A stretch of DNA of 64,000 bases from Bog-756 sp963835465 (GCA_963835465.1 CAWIFR010000002.1:372001-436000); one strand, 5' to 3'. Shown: positions 31,369 through 40,695, numbered from the stretch's first letter. Numbers and translations are program-made. The notes: generated from the sequence alone by a model not told the origin.

Positions 31369-31405
31369 GGGTCCAACGTAGGGAGGCAGCCTGACGGAGG
31401 CATGA
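31359..31405 (-). repeat. Duplicated promoter/start segment, copy 1
   Basis: Minus strand: GTCATGCCTCCGTCAGGCTG, then CCTCCCTACGTTGGACCC and GTGAATCGGTC. It matches copy 2 at 32433-32483 with few changes. TACGTT (-10-like, TAnnnT) is 6 nt before GTG 31368, the spacing expected for a leaderless actinobacterial transcript. Confidence 0.6.
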
Positions 31406-32411
31406 CGGGTGTGGACGACCGGACGGTCCGGGGCGCGGCCGACCGGGCGGTCACGCACCGGCTGACGTGGGTCATCGGAGCCGGCGCCAAGTACTGCTCA
31501 ACTGCGGTGGCGACTCCCTGGGCGATGACCTGCTGATCAGCCGGAGTGGCGGCGATCGATCCCTCGAACGGGTCGCTCAGGTACAGCGGCTCGATGACCG
31601 CCCCGGGCATCTGGCTCGGCGTGGTCAGGTAGCCGGCGAGCGGGGGGCCGATCAGCATGAGGTGGCCGTAGGAGGCGGCCAGCGCGGCGAGGCCTCCCGC
31701 GGACGGATCGCCGATGGAGGAGCCGTAGCCGCTGTCGGGGAGCACGCCGTCGTCGGGGATCTGCCATCCCTGGGCGTTCATCGCCGACAGGACGTCACGC
31801 TGTAGCAGCGTGGCCAGCTGTTTGTTGGCCGCGGCGAACGGCCGCGCCGTGTCATAGAGCGTGATGGAGCCGGCGTTGGAGGAGTTGGCGCCGGCATCCA
31901 TGTAGATGCCTACGAGCGCATCGGCGTTGGCCAGGTTGGCGCAAACGTCCCGGGCGGCCACGTCGTTGTGGACCCCGAGGGCCGAGAGGTCCTGCCCGGA
32001 CCGATCAGCCGGTGTGAGCCGGACCACGGTGGTGTCCGAGGTACGGGACACAACGACCCGGTACCCCTGGGCCCGCAGGAGGTCGGCAGCGTGCAGTTCG
32101 ATAGCCAAGTTGACCGTCGACTCGGAGACGGCCGTTCCGGACTGGGTGGTCCCGACCCCTCCGGGATCCACCCCACCGTGACCGGCGTCTAGGAAGACCG
32201 TGCGGTGGTTGTCACCGTGCGTCGGGCTGAGGGCCATGCAGGCCCCGGCGGCCATGTCCGGCGAGAGCGCCTGGGCACTGGGCGGGCTCGCCGGGGACAA
32301 GTGGAACACGGCGTGACCCACCTGGGGTGACACGAAAACGAGCACGATCCATCCACCGACGAGGACCACTGCCAGTGCGGCAGTGCGTCTCCTCCTTCGA
32401 AGGACCCTCAC
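31365..32411 (-). CDS. N-acetylmuramoyl-L-alanine amidase family protein (Amidase_3)
   Basis: A 348-residue exported protein with an N-terminal anchor (RRRRRTAALAVVLVGGWIVL). The amidase fold begins RTVFLDAGHGGVDPGG with the first zinc His, then SESTVNLAIELHAADLL with the Glu ligand. Where classical enzymes have SIHAN, this one has LVGIYMDAGANSSNAGS, so the usual third ligand His is absent. The rest (AAANKQLATLLQRDV, HLMLIGPPLAGYL) follows the family. It may be a divergent subfamily or a non-catalytic peptidoglycan binder. GTG 32411 overlaps the stop of a 12-codon upstream frame that starts in the duplicated promoter segment. It is the first gene of a two-gene envelope operon. Confidence 0.8.
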   Translation of the reverse strand: MRVLRRRRRTAALAVVLVGGWIVLVFVSPQVGHAVFHLSPASPPSAQALSPDMAAGACMALSPTHGDNHRTVFLDAGHGGVDPGGVGTTQSGTAVSESTVNLAIELHAADLLRAQGYRVVVSRTSDTTVVRLTPADRSGQDLSALGVHNDVAARDVCANLANADALVGIYMDAGANSSNAGSITLYDTARPFAAANKQLATLLQRDVLSAMNAQGWQIPDDGVLPDSGYGSSIGDPSAGGLAALAASYGHLMLIGPPLAGYLTTPSQMPGAVIEPLYLSDPFEGSIAATPADQQVIAQGVATAVEQYLAPAPMTHVSRCVTARSAAPRTVRSSTPVMPPSGCLPTLDP

Positions 32412-32432
32412 CGAAGTTCGTGGTCGCGACTG

Positions 32433-32483
32433 ACGGACCGATTCACGGGCCTACCGTAGGAAGGCAGTCTGACGGGGGCATGA
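32433..32483 (-). repeat. Duplicated promoter/start segment, copy 2
   Basis: Minus strand: GTCATGCCCCCGTCAGACTG, then CCTTCCTACGGTAGGCCC and GTGAATCGGTCCG. The TACGGT hexamer is 6 nt before this GTG. From that GTG a 12-codon frame (VNRSVSRDHELR) ends in TGA, overlapping the amidase GTG at 32411. Confidence 0.6.
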
Positions 32484-33304
32484 CGGCCGGCGTAACGCCC
32501 GGGTGGTCCGGGGCTCGCGGAATCTTCTTCGATGGCGGCCCGCTCAACGGCACCTGACTTCCGCGCCCATATCCGAAACCTTGCTCGCCCATCGTAGGGG
32601 CCCCTGTGGTGGAACTGGCCGTTGGCTGTGAACTGATGTGGCGGCAGCGTTAACTCATAGGGGACCCACCGAAAGCACTCATCGTGCGCAGAGGGTCCAG
32701 ACGACGATGAACGATGACATTCGCTCGGCTTCCTACGGTCCAGGTGCTACGTGAGAGCTGACGCGGCCGGCGTCGATCGCGACACCGTCGCCTCCCGGGG
32801 TCGCATCAACGCGTGCCCGACCGACGTCTCTCACGGTCATTACATACGTCGGACGCGATGGTGGCCGGATGAGCTCGCGTCCGGTCCCGACGAACCTCGA
32901 CGGTCACCCCGAACTGCTGGTGAGGGTTCCGAGCCGCGCCGGACGGCCGCCTACCCGACACCGGCGATCGTCCTCCACGCTTGTCCGTTGTCACCTGTGC
33001 GGCTGACCATCATCGGCATTGCGGACGCTTCGCAGTGTCTGCCCTCAGTGACGGTCGTCGAAGGCTCTGCCGAGGTGCTAGTCCGTTTGCTGGTCGGACA
33101 GGACTCGAGGCCGGGTCGGTCGGACGAGTTCGACTACATCGTCCGGCGAGTGCTCTGGGTCGCCGAGGTCGCATTCGAGCGTCCGCTCGGTACACGGCTG
33201 CTGATGGCCGACACGTCGTCGCCGGGCACCGGGGTAGGTATCGGACGCACCCGTCCCCACGGAAGTTTCGCCCGACTGCGAGGAGCCGGTGTCCGGCCAA
33301 GGTT
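32484..33304. other. Intergenic, no gene recognised
   Basis: About 820 bp upstream of vapBC. Long open frames exist on both strands because of high GC, but none carries a motif or start signal I can support. Confidence 0.45.
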
Positions 33305-33335
33305 GCAATATGCGATCAAAATGCTAGCATATTGC
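33305..33335. promoter_or_regulatory. vapBC operator: nested palindromes
   Basis: GCAATATGC (33305-33313) and GCATATTGC (33327-33335) are a perfect 9-bp inverted repeat, with the palindrome ATGCTAGCAT (33321-33330) overlapping it. The site ends 3 nt before the antitoxin ATG. Binding by the antitoxin-toxin complex for autoregulation is inferred from how VapBC modules work. Confidence 0.65.
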
Positions 33336-33338
33336 GAC

Positions 33339-33560
33339 ATGAAGACTCTCTACCTGCGGAACGTTCCAGATGATGTCGTCGAGAGGCTGGAGCGGCTCGC
33401 TGCTCGAGACGCGACTTCTGTTGGAGCAGTGGCGGTAAGGGAACTCGCCGAAGTGTCGCGCCGTGCAGATCATCCGGCGTTGCTCGGATCCCTCCCTGAT
33501 CTTGATGTGGACGTTGCGACGATCATCAGCGACGTGGATGCTGAACGAGCTGATAGGTGA
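33339..33560 (+). CDS. vapB: VapB-type antitoxin
   Basis: A 73-residue protein. It opens MKTLYLRNVPDDVVERLERL, a ribbon-helix-helix DNA-binding segment as in FitA/VapB antitoxins, and ends with an acidic toxin-binding tail (LPDLDVDVATIISDVDAERA). ATG 33339 directly follows the palindromic operator; the frame is open upstream for almost 600 nt, but that part has no family resemblance. It overlaps vapC by 4 nt. Confidence 0.85.
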   Translation: MKTLYLRNVPDDVVERLERLAARDATSVGAVAVRELAEVSRRADHPALLGSLPDLDVDVATIISDVDAERADR

Positions 33561-33940
33561 TCGTGGTCGACGCCTCGGCGGCACTAGCTGCACTTCTCAA
33601 TGACGGTCCGGCACGACGCGCGCTAGGCAGCGAACAGATCCATGCCCCGCACCTCATCGACTCCGAGGTGGCAAGTGGCCTACGCAAGGGGGTCGCTGCT
33701 CGCCGGCTGGATGCCGATTCCGGGTGGACGGCCTTGGACGCTTGGCGCCGATTGGGGATCACCCGGTACCCGATCTTTTCACTCCTGGATCGCGTCTGGG
33801 ATCTCCGAGACAACCTGTCGGCCTACGACGCCTCATACGTGGCGCTGGCAGAACTTCTGGACTGCAACCTGCTTACAGCGGATGCTCGACTGAGCCGGGC
33901 ACCCGGCTCCCACTGTGCGATCACCGTGGTGCCCCGATAG
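33557..33940 (+). CDS. vapC: VapC PIN-domain toxin (ribonuclease)
   Basis: A 127-residue PIN nuclease expected to cleave RNA using a magnesium site of acidic residues. These are visible as Asp in VIVVDASAALAALL, Glu in LIDSEVASGLRKG, Asp in SAYDASYVALAELL and Asp in LLTADARLSRAPG. The start is GTG 33557 within GTGA, overlapping the antitoxin stop, which keeps production coupled to VapB. Length and motif order are canonical. Confidence 0.9.
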   Translation: MIVVDASAALAALLNDGPARRALGSEQIHAPHLIDSEVASGLRKGVAARRLDADSGWTALDAWRRLGITRYPIFSLLDRVWDLRDNLSAYDASYVALAELLDCNLLTADARLSRAPGSHCAITVVPR

Positions 33941-34179
33941 CCAGATTGTCTTGCTCCTCGGGGATGATTGGTCATGTAACCGGCGTCGTCCTGCATGTGA
34001 CTCAGGCGGCAGAGCGCTCGCTCAGTGGACGGCGACGCAGTTCCGGCTATTGCCGACAGGCTCGAGGAGGTTCGCCTTCTCGTGGGGCCTCACCGGCGCA
34101 TCGAACGCTGCATCCGGGACGACGATCCTCGTGGTTCAGCAACGAGATATCGATTGTGAGAATCCTGCGCCAGTCGACG

Positions 34180-35511
34180 CTACGCCGCCGACGACATCGA
34201 CACGATCGAACTTTCCGAGGACGTGCGTGGAGCATTTGCTCTCGAGCCGTAGAAGACGGCGTCACCGAAGGAGAACACACCGCCGTCCGACGCGGCCAGC
34301 GTGTAGCCCTGCGCACTGGCTGACGGTGCCATGCCGACCATCGGTGCATTGAGCTGCTTGCCACCCATGGATCCGAAGAAGGGAGCGCCGAACGCGAAAA
34401 TCCCGCCGTCAGCGGCCACGAGCCAGTAGCCGCCCGTCGCCGGATCGGCTGCCATCCCGACGATCGGGGCATTGAGCGTCTTCCCACCCATGGACCCGAG
34501 GAAGGGCGCCCCACCGAACGCGAAGACCCCGCCGTCAGCGGCCACGAGCCAGTAGCCGCCCGTCGCCGGATCGGACGCCATTCCCACCACCGGGGCATTG
34601 AGACGCTGGCCACCCATGGAGCCGGAGAAGCCGGCGTCGCCGAATGAGAAGACTCCGCCATCGGATGCCACCAGCCAATAGCCGTTGGTGGGTGGGTCCT
34701 CCGCAATGGCCACGATGGGCCGATTGAGCTTCATGGCATTGTGCGGACCATAGAACGGGGCATTGAAACTGAACACCCCACCGTCGGCTGCCACCAGCCA
34801 ATAGCCACCGGTGACGGGATCGGTCGTGATGCCGACCACTCGCTGATTGAGGGGGCGCCCGGCCATGGAGCCGAAGAACGGGGCATCGAAGCTGAATACG
34901 CCCCCGTCACCTGCTGCGAGTCGGTATCCGACCGGCTGTATTCCGATGTCGACGTGGAACGAATCGAGGGTATACCAGCCCTCGGCCGGGAGTTTGCTCC
35001 ATCCGGTCTCACAGTCGTCCACCGCCGTTTCGGTCGCGAGTGGCCGGTAGCGAACGCGGTAGAGCATCGAACCGGAGGCGAGCTCGCGCACGTCGGTCCG
35101 CACCAAGAGCTTCTGTCCCTCGAATTCGGTAGTACCGACAGCATGGGCTGTTGTCGCCCCGGCCGGATAGGTCAGCCCGCAGGACCCGCTCGAGGGCTGT
35201 CCGGGTCGGTGCTGCCACACCCGGCACCAGTCAGTCACAACAAGCCTCTCTGTGCTCGCGGGCAGGCCGACGATGAGACTGCCGCTCCCGTTACTCGACG
35301 AGTCGGTCGAGATCCCGACGAAGTACGGAAGCGCGGGCCTGGCGTCGCCGCTTGCCTGGGCGCGGATGCTGAGATTCGGATCGCTCCGGCCGTTGCACAT
35401 CTCAGGGGTCGTCGCGGCCGCCGACTCCTTGGCGTGGCCGGCCGTGATGGGAAGCCAGCCCAACGTGATGGTGAGTGTCACCACGACGGCTGCGATGAGC
35501 CTGTTCCTCAT
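34180..35511 (-). CDS. Secreted GYWLVA-repeat (propeller-like) protein A
   Basis: A 443-residue exported protein with signal peptide MRNRLIAAVVVTLTITLGWL. A unique N-terminal domain of about 170 residues contains cysteines. The C-terminal part has seven units of about 40 residues with the core GYWLVAxDGGVFSFxxxxF and GSMGGxxLNAPVVGM. Such repeats are common in secreted acidimicrobial proteins and look like propeller blades; the ligand is unknown. The last unit breaks off unusually (VFYGSRANAPRTSSES). A 412-bp stretch is identical to protein B, so the ends of the gene may have been altered by recombination. Confidence 0.75.
   Translation of the reverse strand: MRNRLIAAVVVTLTITLGWLPITAGHAKESAAATTPEMCNGRSDPNLSIRAQASGDARPALPYFVGISTDSSSNGSGSLIVGLPASTERLVVTDWCRVWQHRPGQPSSGSCGLTYPAGATTAHAVGTTEFEGQKLLVRTDVRELASGSMLYRVRYRPLATETAVDDCETGWSKLPAEGWYTLDSFHVDIGIQPVGYRLAAGDGGVFSFDAPFFGSMAGRPLNQRVVGITTDPVTGGYWLVAADGGVFSFNAPFYGPHNAMKLNRPIVAIAEDPPTNGYWLVASDGGVFSFGDAGFSGSMGGQRLNAPVVGMASDPATGGYWLVAADGGVFAFGGAPFLGSMGGKTLNAPIVGMAADPATGGYWLVAADGGIFAFGAPFFGSMGGKQLNAPMVGMAPSASAQGYTLAASDGGVFSFGDAVFYGSRANAPRTSSESSIVSMSSAA
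34277..34688 (-). repeat. 412-bp perfect direct repeat, copy 1
   Basis: Identical base for base by line comparison to 36354-36765 (offset 2077), covering about 137 codons of GYWLVA units. Flanks diverge abruptly on both sides. It indicates recent gene conversion or duplication, or an assembly artefact. Confidence 0.85.
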
Positions 35512-35578
35512 GGTGCCTCCATGGCCGACTCCGACTCCTCGGTACGCTCGGTCGAGATCCGACGATTCGGGCGGGATC

Positions 35579-37150
35579 TCAACTCAGAGTGACCGTCACC
35601 GAGGTGCTGGTGGGCGCGAACGTCGGCTGGTTGACCGTGCCTGACGCGACGCCGTCGATCGTGATCGACGGATTGATCGTGAAGGTGAGCTGGTAGGTGC
35701 CGGCGGGATCGGTCGTCCCTGTGTTGCCACCACCCCAGTTGAAGCCGTAGACGACCGCCCCAGTCGAATTGATCTCCGCCGAAATCGGTCCGTTGTACAC
35801 CGTCGTGCTGGTGCTCGTGTCCGTGATCGTCAAGGTGGCACCGGGACCCCACACCCTGGTCTGGGCACCCCCGTCTACACCGCTCACGAACGTAGTGCCG
35901 TCAGTGCCGTACGTGGCGCTCTGATCCGGGAGGTTCGGGGTGAGATTGGTGATCTCGTAGCCCTGGTACGGGGCGCCCGTGGCGGCCATGTCGAGCAGCC
36001 CGACCTCGACGCGGACCGGCTTATCGGCGTGGACGCTCGGTGCGTCCGTGAGGTTCGAGCCCCACTGGGCCGTGACGGTCGCTGCGCTTGCGGTGCTGCA
36101 GTACGAGCTCCAGGTCGCTGCGGTCCCCTGCAGCCAGTAGCCGGGGTAGGAGGCCATGCCCACAACAGGGGCATTAAGTGCCTTGCCACCCATCGATCCG
36201 TAGAACGGAGCATCACCGAAAGTGAAGACGCCACCGTCCGACGCGACCAGGCTGTACCCGTGTCCGCTCGGTGAAGCGGCCATGCCCTTGACCGAAGCGT
36301 TGAGCGTCGTGCCACCCATGGAGCCGTAGAAGCCGGCATCACCGAAGGAGAAGACACCGCCGTCCGACGCGGCCAGCGTGTAGCCCTGCGCACTGGCTGA
36401 CGGTGCCATGCCGACCATCGGTGCATTGAGCTGCTTGCCACCCATGGATCCGAAGAAGGGAGCGCCGAACGCGAAAATCCCGCCGTCAGCGGCCACGAGC
36501 CAGTAGCCGCCCGTCGCCGGATCGGCTGCCATCCCGACGATCGGGGCATTGAGCGTCTTCCCACCCATGGACCCGAGGAAGGGCGCCCCACCGAACGCGA
36601 AGACCCCGCCGTCAGCGGCCACGAGCCAGTAGCCGCCCGTCGCCGGATCGGACGCCATTCCCACCACCGGGGCATTGAGACGCTGGCCACCCATGGAGCC
36701 GGAGAAGCCGGCGTCGCCGAATGAGAAGACTCCGCCATCGGATGCCACCAGCCAATAGCCGTTGGCACTCCGGGTCGCAGCCATCCCGACGACCGGCTTG
36801 TTCAGTGACATCTGGGAACCGTAGAAGGTCGCGCTTCCGAACGTGAAGACACCGCCGTCCCGCGCCGCGAGCCAATATCCGCCTGCACGCGGCCCCTGCG
36901 GGCTCTGCGGTGACGACGCACACGCGACACGAAGCGCGGGTGCGCCACCCGCTGTCGAATTCGGGACGAAGACGGCGGGAACCGAAAGGTTGTTGCCGAG
37001 TGCCGTCTCACCGCCCCCGCCGCCCCCGCCGCCCCCGCCACCTCCTCCGCCTGACCCTCCTCCGCCGGGACCCGCAGCTCCTGCAGCCGAAACCTGGAGC
37101 GACAGCGCAAGTGCAATTCCGCCCAAGAGCGTGAGAATCGTTCGCTTCAT
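35579..37150 (-). CDS. Secreted GYWLVA-repeat protein B with polyglycine linker
   Basis: About 523 residues from ATG 37150 (MKRTILTLLGGIALALSLQV). A signal peptide is followed by a Gly-rich linker of about 20 residues and a short domain (VPAVFVPNSTAGGAPALRVA). Seven GYWLVA units come next. A C-terminal domain of about 190 residues ends in THSV-type beta-strands (STSVTVTLS). The C-terminal part includes QGYEITNLTPNLPDQSATYG and GFNWGGGNTGTTDPAGTYQL, which look like beta-sandwich surface domains. A surface or secreted binding role is inferred. It lies in tandem with protein A, 67 nt apart, sharing the perfect 412-bp repeat. Confidence 0.75.
   Translation of the reverse strand: MKRTILTLLGGIALALSLQVSAAGAAGPGGGGSGGGGGGGGGGGGGGETALGNNLSVPAVFVPNSTAGGAPALRVACASSPQSPQGPRAGGYWLAARDGGVFTFGSATFYGSQMSLNKPVVGMAATRSANGYWLVASDGGVFSFGDAGFSGSMGGQRLNAPVVGMASDPATGGYWLVAADGGVFAFGGAPFLGSMGGKTLNAPIVGMAADPATGGYWLVAADGGIFAFGAPFFGSMGGKQLNAPMVGMAPSASAQGYTLAASDGGVFSFGDAGFYGSMGGTTLNASVKGMAASPSGHGYSLVASDGGVFTFGDAPFYGSMGGKALNAPVVGMASYPGYWLQGTAATWSSYCSTASAATVTAQWGSNLTDAPSVHADKPVRVEVGLLDMAATGAPYQGYEITNLTPNLPDQSATYGTDGTTFVSGVDGGAQTRVWGPGATLTITDTSTSTTVYNGPISAEINSTGAVVYGFNWGGGNTGTTDPAGTYQLTFTINPSITIDGVASGTVNQPTFAPTSTSVTVTLS
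36354..36765 (-). repeat. 412-bp perfect direct repeat, copy 2
   Basis: Second copy of the segment at 34277-34688, here inside protein B. See that entry for the boundaries. Confidence 0.85.
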
Positions 37151-37351
37151 GACCAATCTCCTTGTCACGCAACCGTGACTGCAAGGGCGTTTGCCCTGCA
37201 ACTGCAGAGCAACCCACCCACCTATGCACAACAGTACGAATCGAGGATCGAGAGTCCTAGGGCCTTTGGTCCTTAAACTTCCAGGTCATCAGCCGGAGCA
37301 GCGAGCTCTCACAAGGCGCCACCCCGAGTCCGTCCACGTCGGGAATTCGCG

Positions 37352-38350
37352 GCCATGGAGGCGACCCGGATGCGGGCCGCCGACCTGTTCGCCAAAGAAG
37401 CGACCAGGCCGACATCGGCCGTGAGCTCGGGGTATCCACCAGACGGTCTCCGACTGGCACAAGCAATTGCTGGTCGGAGGGAAGCAGGCCCTGAAACGCA
37501 GCGGAGAGCCAGGTCGTCCCCGCAAGGTGACCAACGCCGACCTGGCCAATGTGGAGCGGGCCCTGGAGAAGGGTCCGAAGGCCAATGGCTATCCTACGGA
37601 CCTGTGGACGCTCGTCCGGGTCGCCGAGGTCATCGAGAAGACCACCCGGGTGAAATACCACGCCGGACACGTCTGGAAGGTGCTCCGCCGGATGGGCTGG
37701 AGCCGACAACGGCCACCCGCCAGGCGGCCGAGCGCAACGACGAGGCCATCGAGCAGTGGGTCAACGAGCGCTGGCCCAGGGCAAAGAGGGCCAGGAACGC
37801 CTGGATCGTCTTCCAAGACGAGAGCGGGTTTAGCCTCCTCCCCTCGGTGAGGTCGACTTGGCCACCCAAAGGGCAGACCCCGGTTCTCACCCACTACTTC
37901 AACTGGAAGCGCCTCTCGATGTCCGCCCGCACTGTGCTTCCGACCGGACGGCAGCGACGCCTCCGTCGTCTTCGGCATGCAAGCGGGTTCCCACAACGAA
38001 GAATCGATCATGGAGTTCCTCACCGAGCTCCACCGCCATCTGGACGGCGACAAGGTCACCCTTATCCGGGACGGGCTTCCTTCCCATCGCAGCCGGGCCA
38101 TGCAGGCCTTCCTCAGGAAGCAACACGGAGGTGGCTGGTCGTCGAACGGCTCCCGGGCTATGCCACCGACCTCAACCCGGTCGAGCAGGTCTGGGGCAAC
38201 CTGAAGGACGGCAGCTGGCCAACCTGTGCCTCGACACCATCGGCGAGGCCGAGGAGATCGTCGACCAGGTCCTCTGCCTGATCGGCAGCGAGACCAGATT
38301 GGCCTTCGCCTTCCTCCGTCACTGCGGTCGGAGCAATATCGCGAACGTCA
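37352..38350 (+). pseudogene. IS630-family transposase, broken by several frameshifts
   Basis: Pieces in successive frames give one IS630 transposase. The HTH region has RSGEPGRPRKVTNADLANVE and LWTLVRVAEVIEKTTRVKYH, then VWKVLRRMGWSRQRP. The DDE catalytic core follows: Asp in AWIVFQDESGFSLLPSVRST, Asp in KVTLIRDGLPSHRSRAMQ, and Glu in YATDLNPVEQVWGNLKDG. The C-terminus is LCLDTIGEAEEIVDQVLCLI. Frames change at least near 37450, 37730, 37960 and 38130. Terminal inverted repeats flanked by TA were looked for and not found. Probably inactive, unless some breaks are consensus errors. Confidence 0.7.
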
Positions 38351-38453
38351 TTGGGCAAAGGCTCCGGTCACAACTGCAGAACAACGAGGACACGTCGAAG
38401 ACGCAACACGTCGCGCCGAACAGCATTCGAGATGTGAACAGCGAGACAAGTGG

Positions 38454-39646
38454 TCAAGGCAGACACACGCCGGTGCTCACGGGCTGGGCGCCCACTCTCG
38501 ACAGTTGGTCGACGACCGCGCCCATGGTGCGCACACGTAGCCCGTGTTCGGATCGCTCGTAGAATTCGCGAAGACGACCCCTATGACGGTCCCAGCGGGG
38601 ATACCTTCGGTTCCGCTCGGTTGTCCTGTGGCCACCAGCGGGCCGCCGGAGTTCCCTGGGACGACGACCCCGTTGAGCTCGTAGACACTGCGGGTGGTCA
38701 AGTCCACCCCGTAGATGTCGAGACCCACGGCCCCGAAGCGCTCGTTGACGGCGCCGGGCTCGGCGTGGAAGGAGGTGCCCCCGGGATAGCCGGCGATGGC
38801 CCCGGTCGTTCCACGCGCCACGGTCTCGCTGCGGAGCGGCAACGGCGGGTCGCCGAGTCCCGGCACGCGTAACAGCGCAAGATCGAGCCGAGGATCGAAG
38901 CTGACGACGCTCGCTCGATGCGAACCCGACCGGTCGTCGACGGTGGTCGTCGATTCGCCGGCCACCACGTGAGCGTTGGTCACCACCAGCCCAGGCTCTG
39001 CCACGAAGCCCGACCCCGCCTTCAGCGAGCCGCAGGCCTGACTGAGCACCTTCACCGTCGAAGACCGGGCTAGGGCGGCGGCCGTCTCGGTGCTCTCGCA
39101 CGTCCGGAAGCGGCGCGGGAGCGACGAGGCCCGGAGGCGGGTTGACGAAGACCACGGGAAGGTCCTGGGTCGAGAGAAATGACTCGATCCGCGCAAAGAG
39201 GTCGGGAAGTGTGGGCAGGCGCGGTCGACGGTGCGGACAACGCCCGATCGGCGCACCGCTTCGTTCAGTGAAGGAATGCCGCTGGTCGCCAGGAGGTTCC
39301 CGACCAGCCAGATCGCGAGCAAGGTTGTGGTCACGCTCACGGCGACGCCGAAAGCCTGATCCACTCGCCTGAGCGCGGAGCGTCGCAGCGGGCTCCCGAG
39401 CCGACGGCCAGCCCATTCCCCGATCGCAGCGAAAGCGAAGGCGCCGCCGAACACCACGCCGAGCGCCAGTACGAGCTGTGCGTTGCCAGACACCCGGTGA
39501 CCGAAGGCGAGGACGAGGAGCACGCCGACGACGATGCCCGACCAGAACCCACCGATCGTCAGCAATTGCATCAGAGCACCGGCGTGCCAACCCCACATCG
39601 CGACCACCACAACGACAGCGAGCGCAACGAGATCGACCCACGTCAC
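38454..39646 (-). CDS. MarP-like membrane serine protease (frameshifted)
   Basis: About 397 residues. Four N-terminal membrane helices of the CvpA/colicin V type (VDLVALAVVVVVAMWGWHAG...) are followed by an extracytoplasmic chymotrypsin-like protease. The catalytic triad is visible: His in LVVTNAHVVAGE, Asp in RLDLALLRVPG, Ser in VVPGNSGGPLVATG. MarP of mycobacteria has the same plan and supports acid and envelope-stress resistance. The frame shifts out near 39230 (LPDLFARIESFLSTQDLPVV), back near 39100, and out again near 38540, where the family-like end MGAVVDQLSRVGAQPVSTG is found. ATG 39646 chosen. Confidence 0.8.
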
Positions 39647-39664
39647 GGCTGGGACCGGTGCGAC

Positions 39665-40264
39665 TCAAGCGCAGTGCTGAAAGGCGGGCAGGTGGTCGTC
39701 TTGGGAGGCGGCCTCCAGGTTCTTGAAGGCGGCGGTGACGTCGGGATAGGCCGAGACGTTGGGCAGCTGCATGTTGTACAGCACGATGACCTGCTGCTCG
39801 ACCGCCACACCCAACTGACACGCCGTGGTGCGTGTGGAGGGGGATGTCTGGCCCGTCCCCATTGCCGGCAACGTCATACCGTAGCGACCGAAGAGGCCGG
39901 TGAGTGTGGAGACGTGCTGCTGCTCGGCCTCGATCACGTTGGGGAACGGGCGGATCGAGCCTAGGGCGGAGACGACGTTGCGGTACGTGGCCAGCGCTGC
40001 CGTCTCGGCCTTGTAAGCGCTGGTCAGCGCAGTCGCAAGGGAAGGGGTCGTGGCGGGAACAGAGGACGTGGTGACGGATCCGGTGCTACCACTCGCTGCA
40101 GAGGTGCTCGTCGACGACCGGTTCGGCGAGGACGTGGGCGAACGCGAAGCGCTTCCACTGTTCCCGCCAGTGCCACTGTTTCCACAGGCTCCGGCGAGGA
40201 CCGCAACGCCAAGCAGGGCGATCAGTGCATATCAGCCAGCGCTTGTTCGCACGTTGACGGTCAT
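39665..40264 (-). CDS. Ferritin-like lipoprotein with in-frame TGA in the signal peptide
   Basis: About 200 codons from ATG 40264. The first ten codons (MTVNVRTSAG) are followed by TGA (40232-40234) and then YALIALLGVAVLAGAC, a lipoprotein signal with lipobox LAGAC. A Ser/Thr-rich linker comes next. A helical domain follows with ALTSAYKAETAALATYRNVV, VIEAEQQHVSTLTGLFGRYG and NLEAASQDDHLPAF, resembling DUF2202-type ferritin-like proteins. A TGG-to-TGA change or sequence error at one codon explains the break; a non-ATG start downstream is the alternative. Confidence 0.65.
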
Positions 40265-40695
40265 CACAACGTGCAAGTTGATCATGCCTGATTCGTTCTC
40301 GGCAGGGACCTTTGTCACATTCATCAGGTCCGACGTGGATCACCAGCGTCATGGTTCGGTGTCCAACCGAGCACGTGTGGCGCACCGGACCTCTCATCGG
40401 GGCGTACGTAGGAGCGGAGTCCGTGCGGAGAAGTCGATCTTCGAGGTGTCATGGACCCGAGCCAAGACGCGGTTGAGGAGCGGCTCGATGTCGCCTGGGC
40501 GGTAGGGCCCAAGGGAAAGAACGGTGAAATCGAGGCCCTCTTGAGTTGCAATTGAACCACGGCGACCGGCTCACGCGGTGGCGTCCCCTCACGTGGTGGG
40601 CTTTGAACTGAGCCGGGGCATCCGCCAATAGGTGGGGCCATCGGCGTGATCCTCGGTGTGTTCCTTGGACGAACCCACCAAAGGAGACACCACGG
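40265..40695. other. Intergenic, nothing recognised
   Basis: About 430 bp leading into the transposon and integrase debris. The last 50 bp (ACCCACCAAAGGAGACACCA) look like the leader of an IS256-type transposase. Confidence 0.4.

Noticed and set aside
32751..33338. In-frame 196-codon extension upstream of vapB
   Set aside because: No domain resemblance and no start signal; the vapB ATG right after the operator gives a normal 73-residue antitoxin.
34180..37150. Regularly spaced repeats suspected as a CRISPR array
   Set aside because: The about 120-bp units are coding, translate to GYWLVA protein repeats and have no short variable spacers. No CRISPR array or cas gene is seen in the window.
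40232..40234. TGA read as selenocysteine or Trp recoding
   Set aside because: It lies in a signal peptide, not an active site, and other genes here use TGA as a normal stop; mutation or sequence error is simpler.
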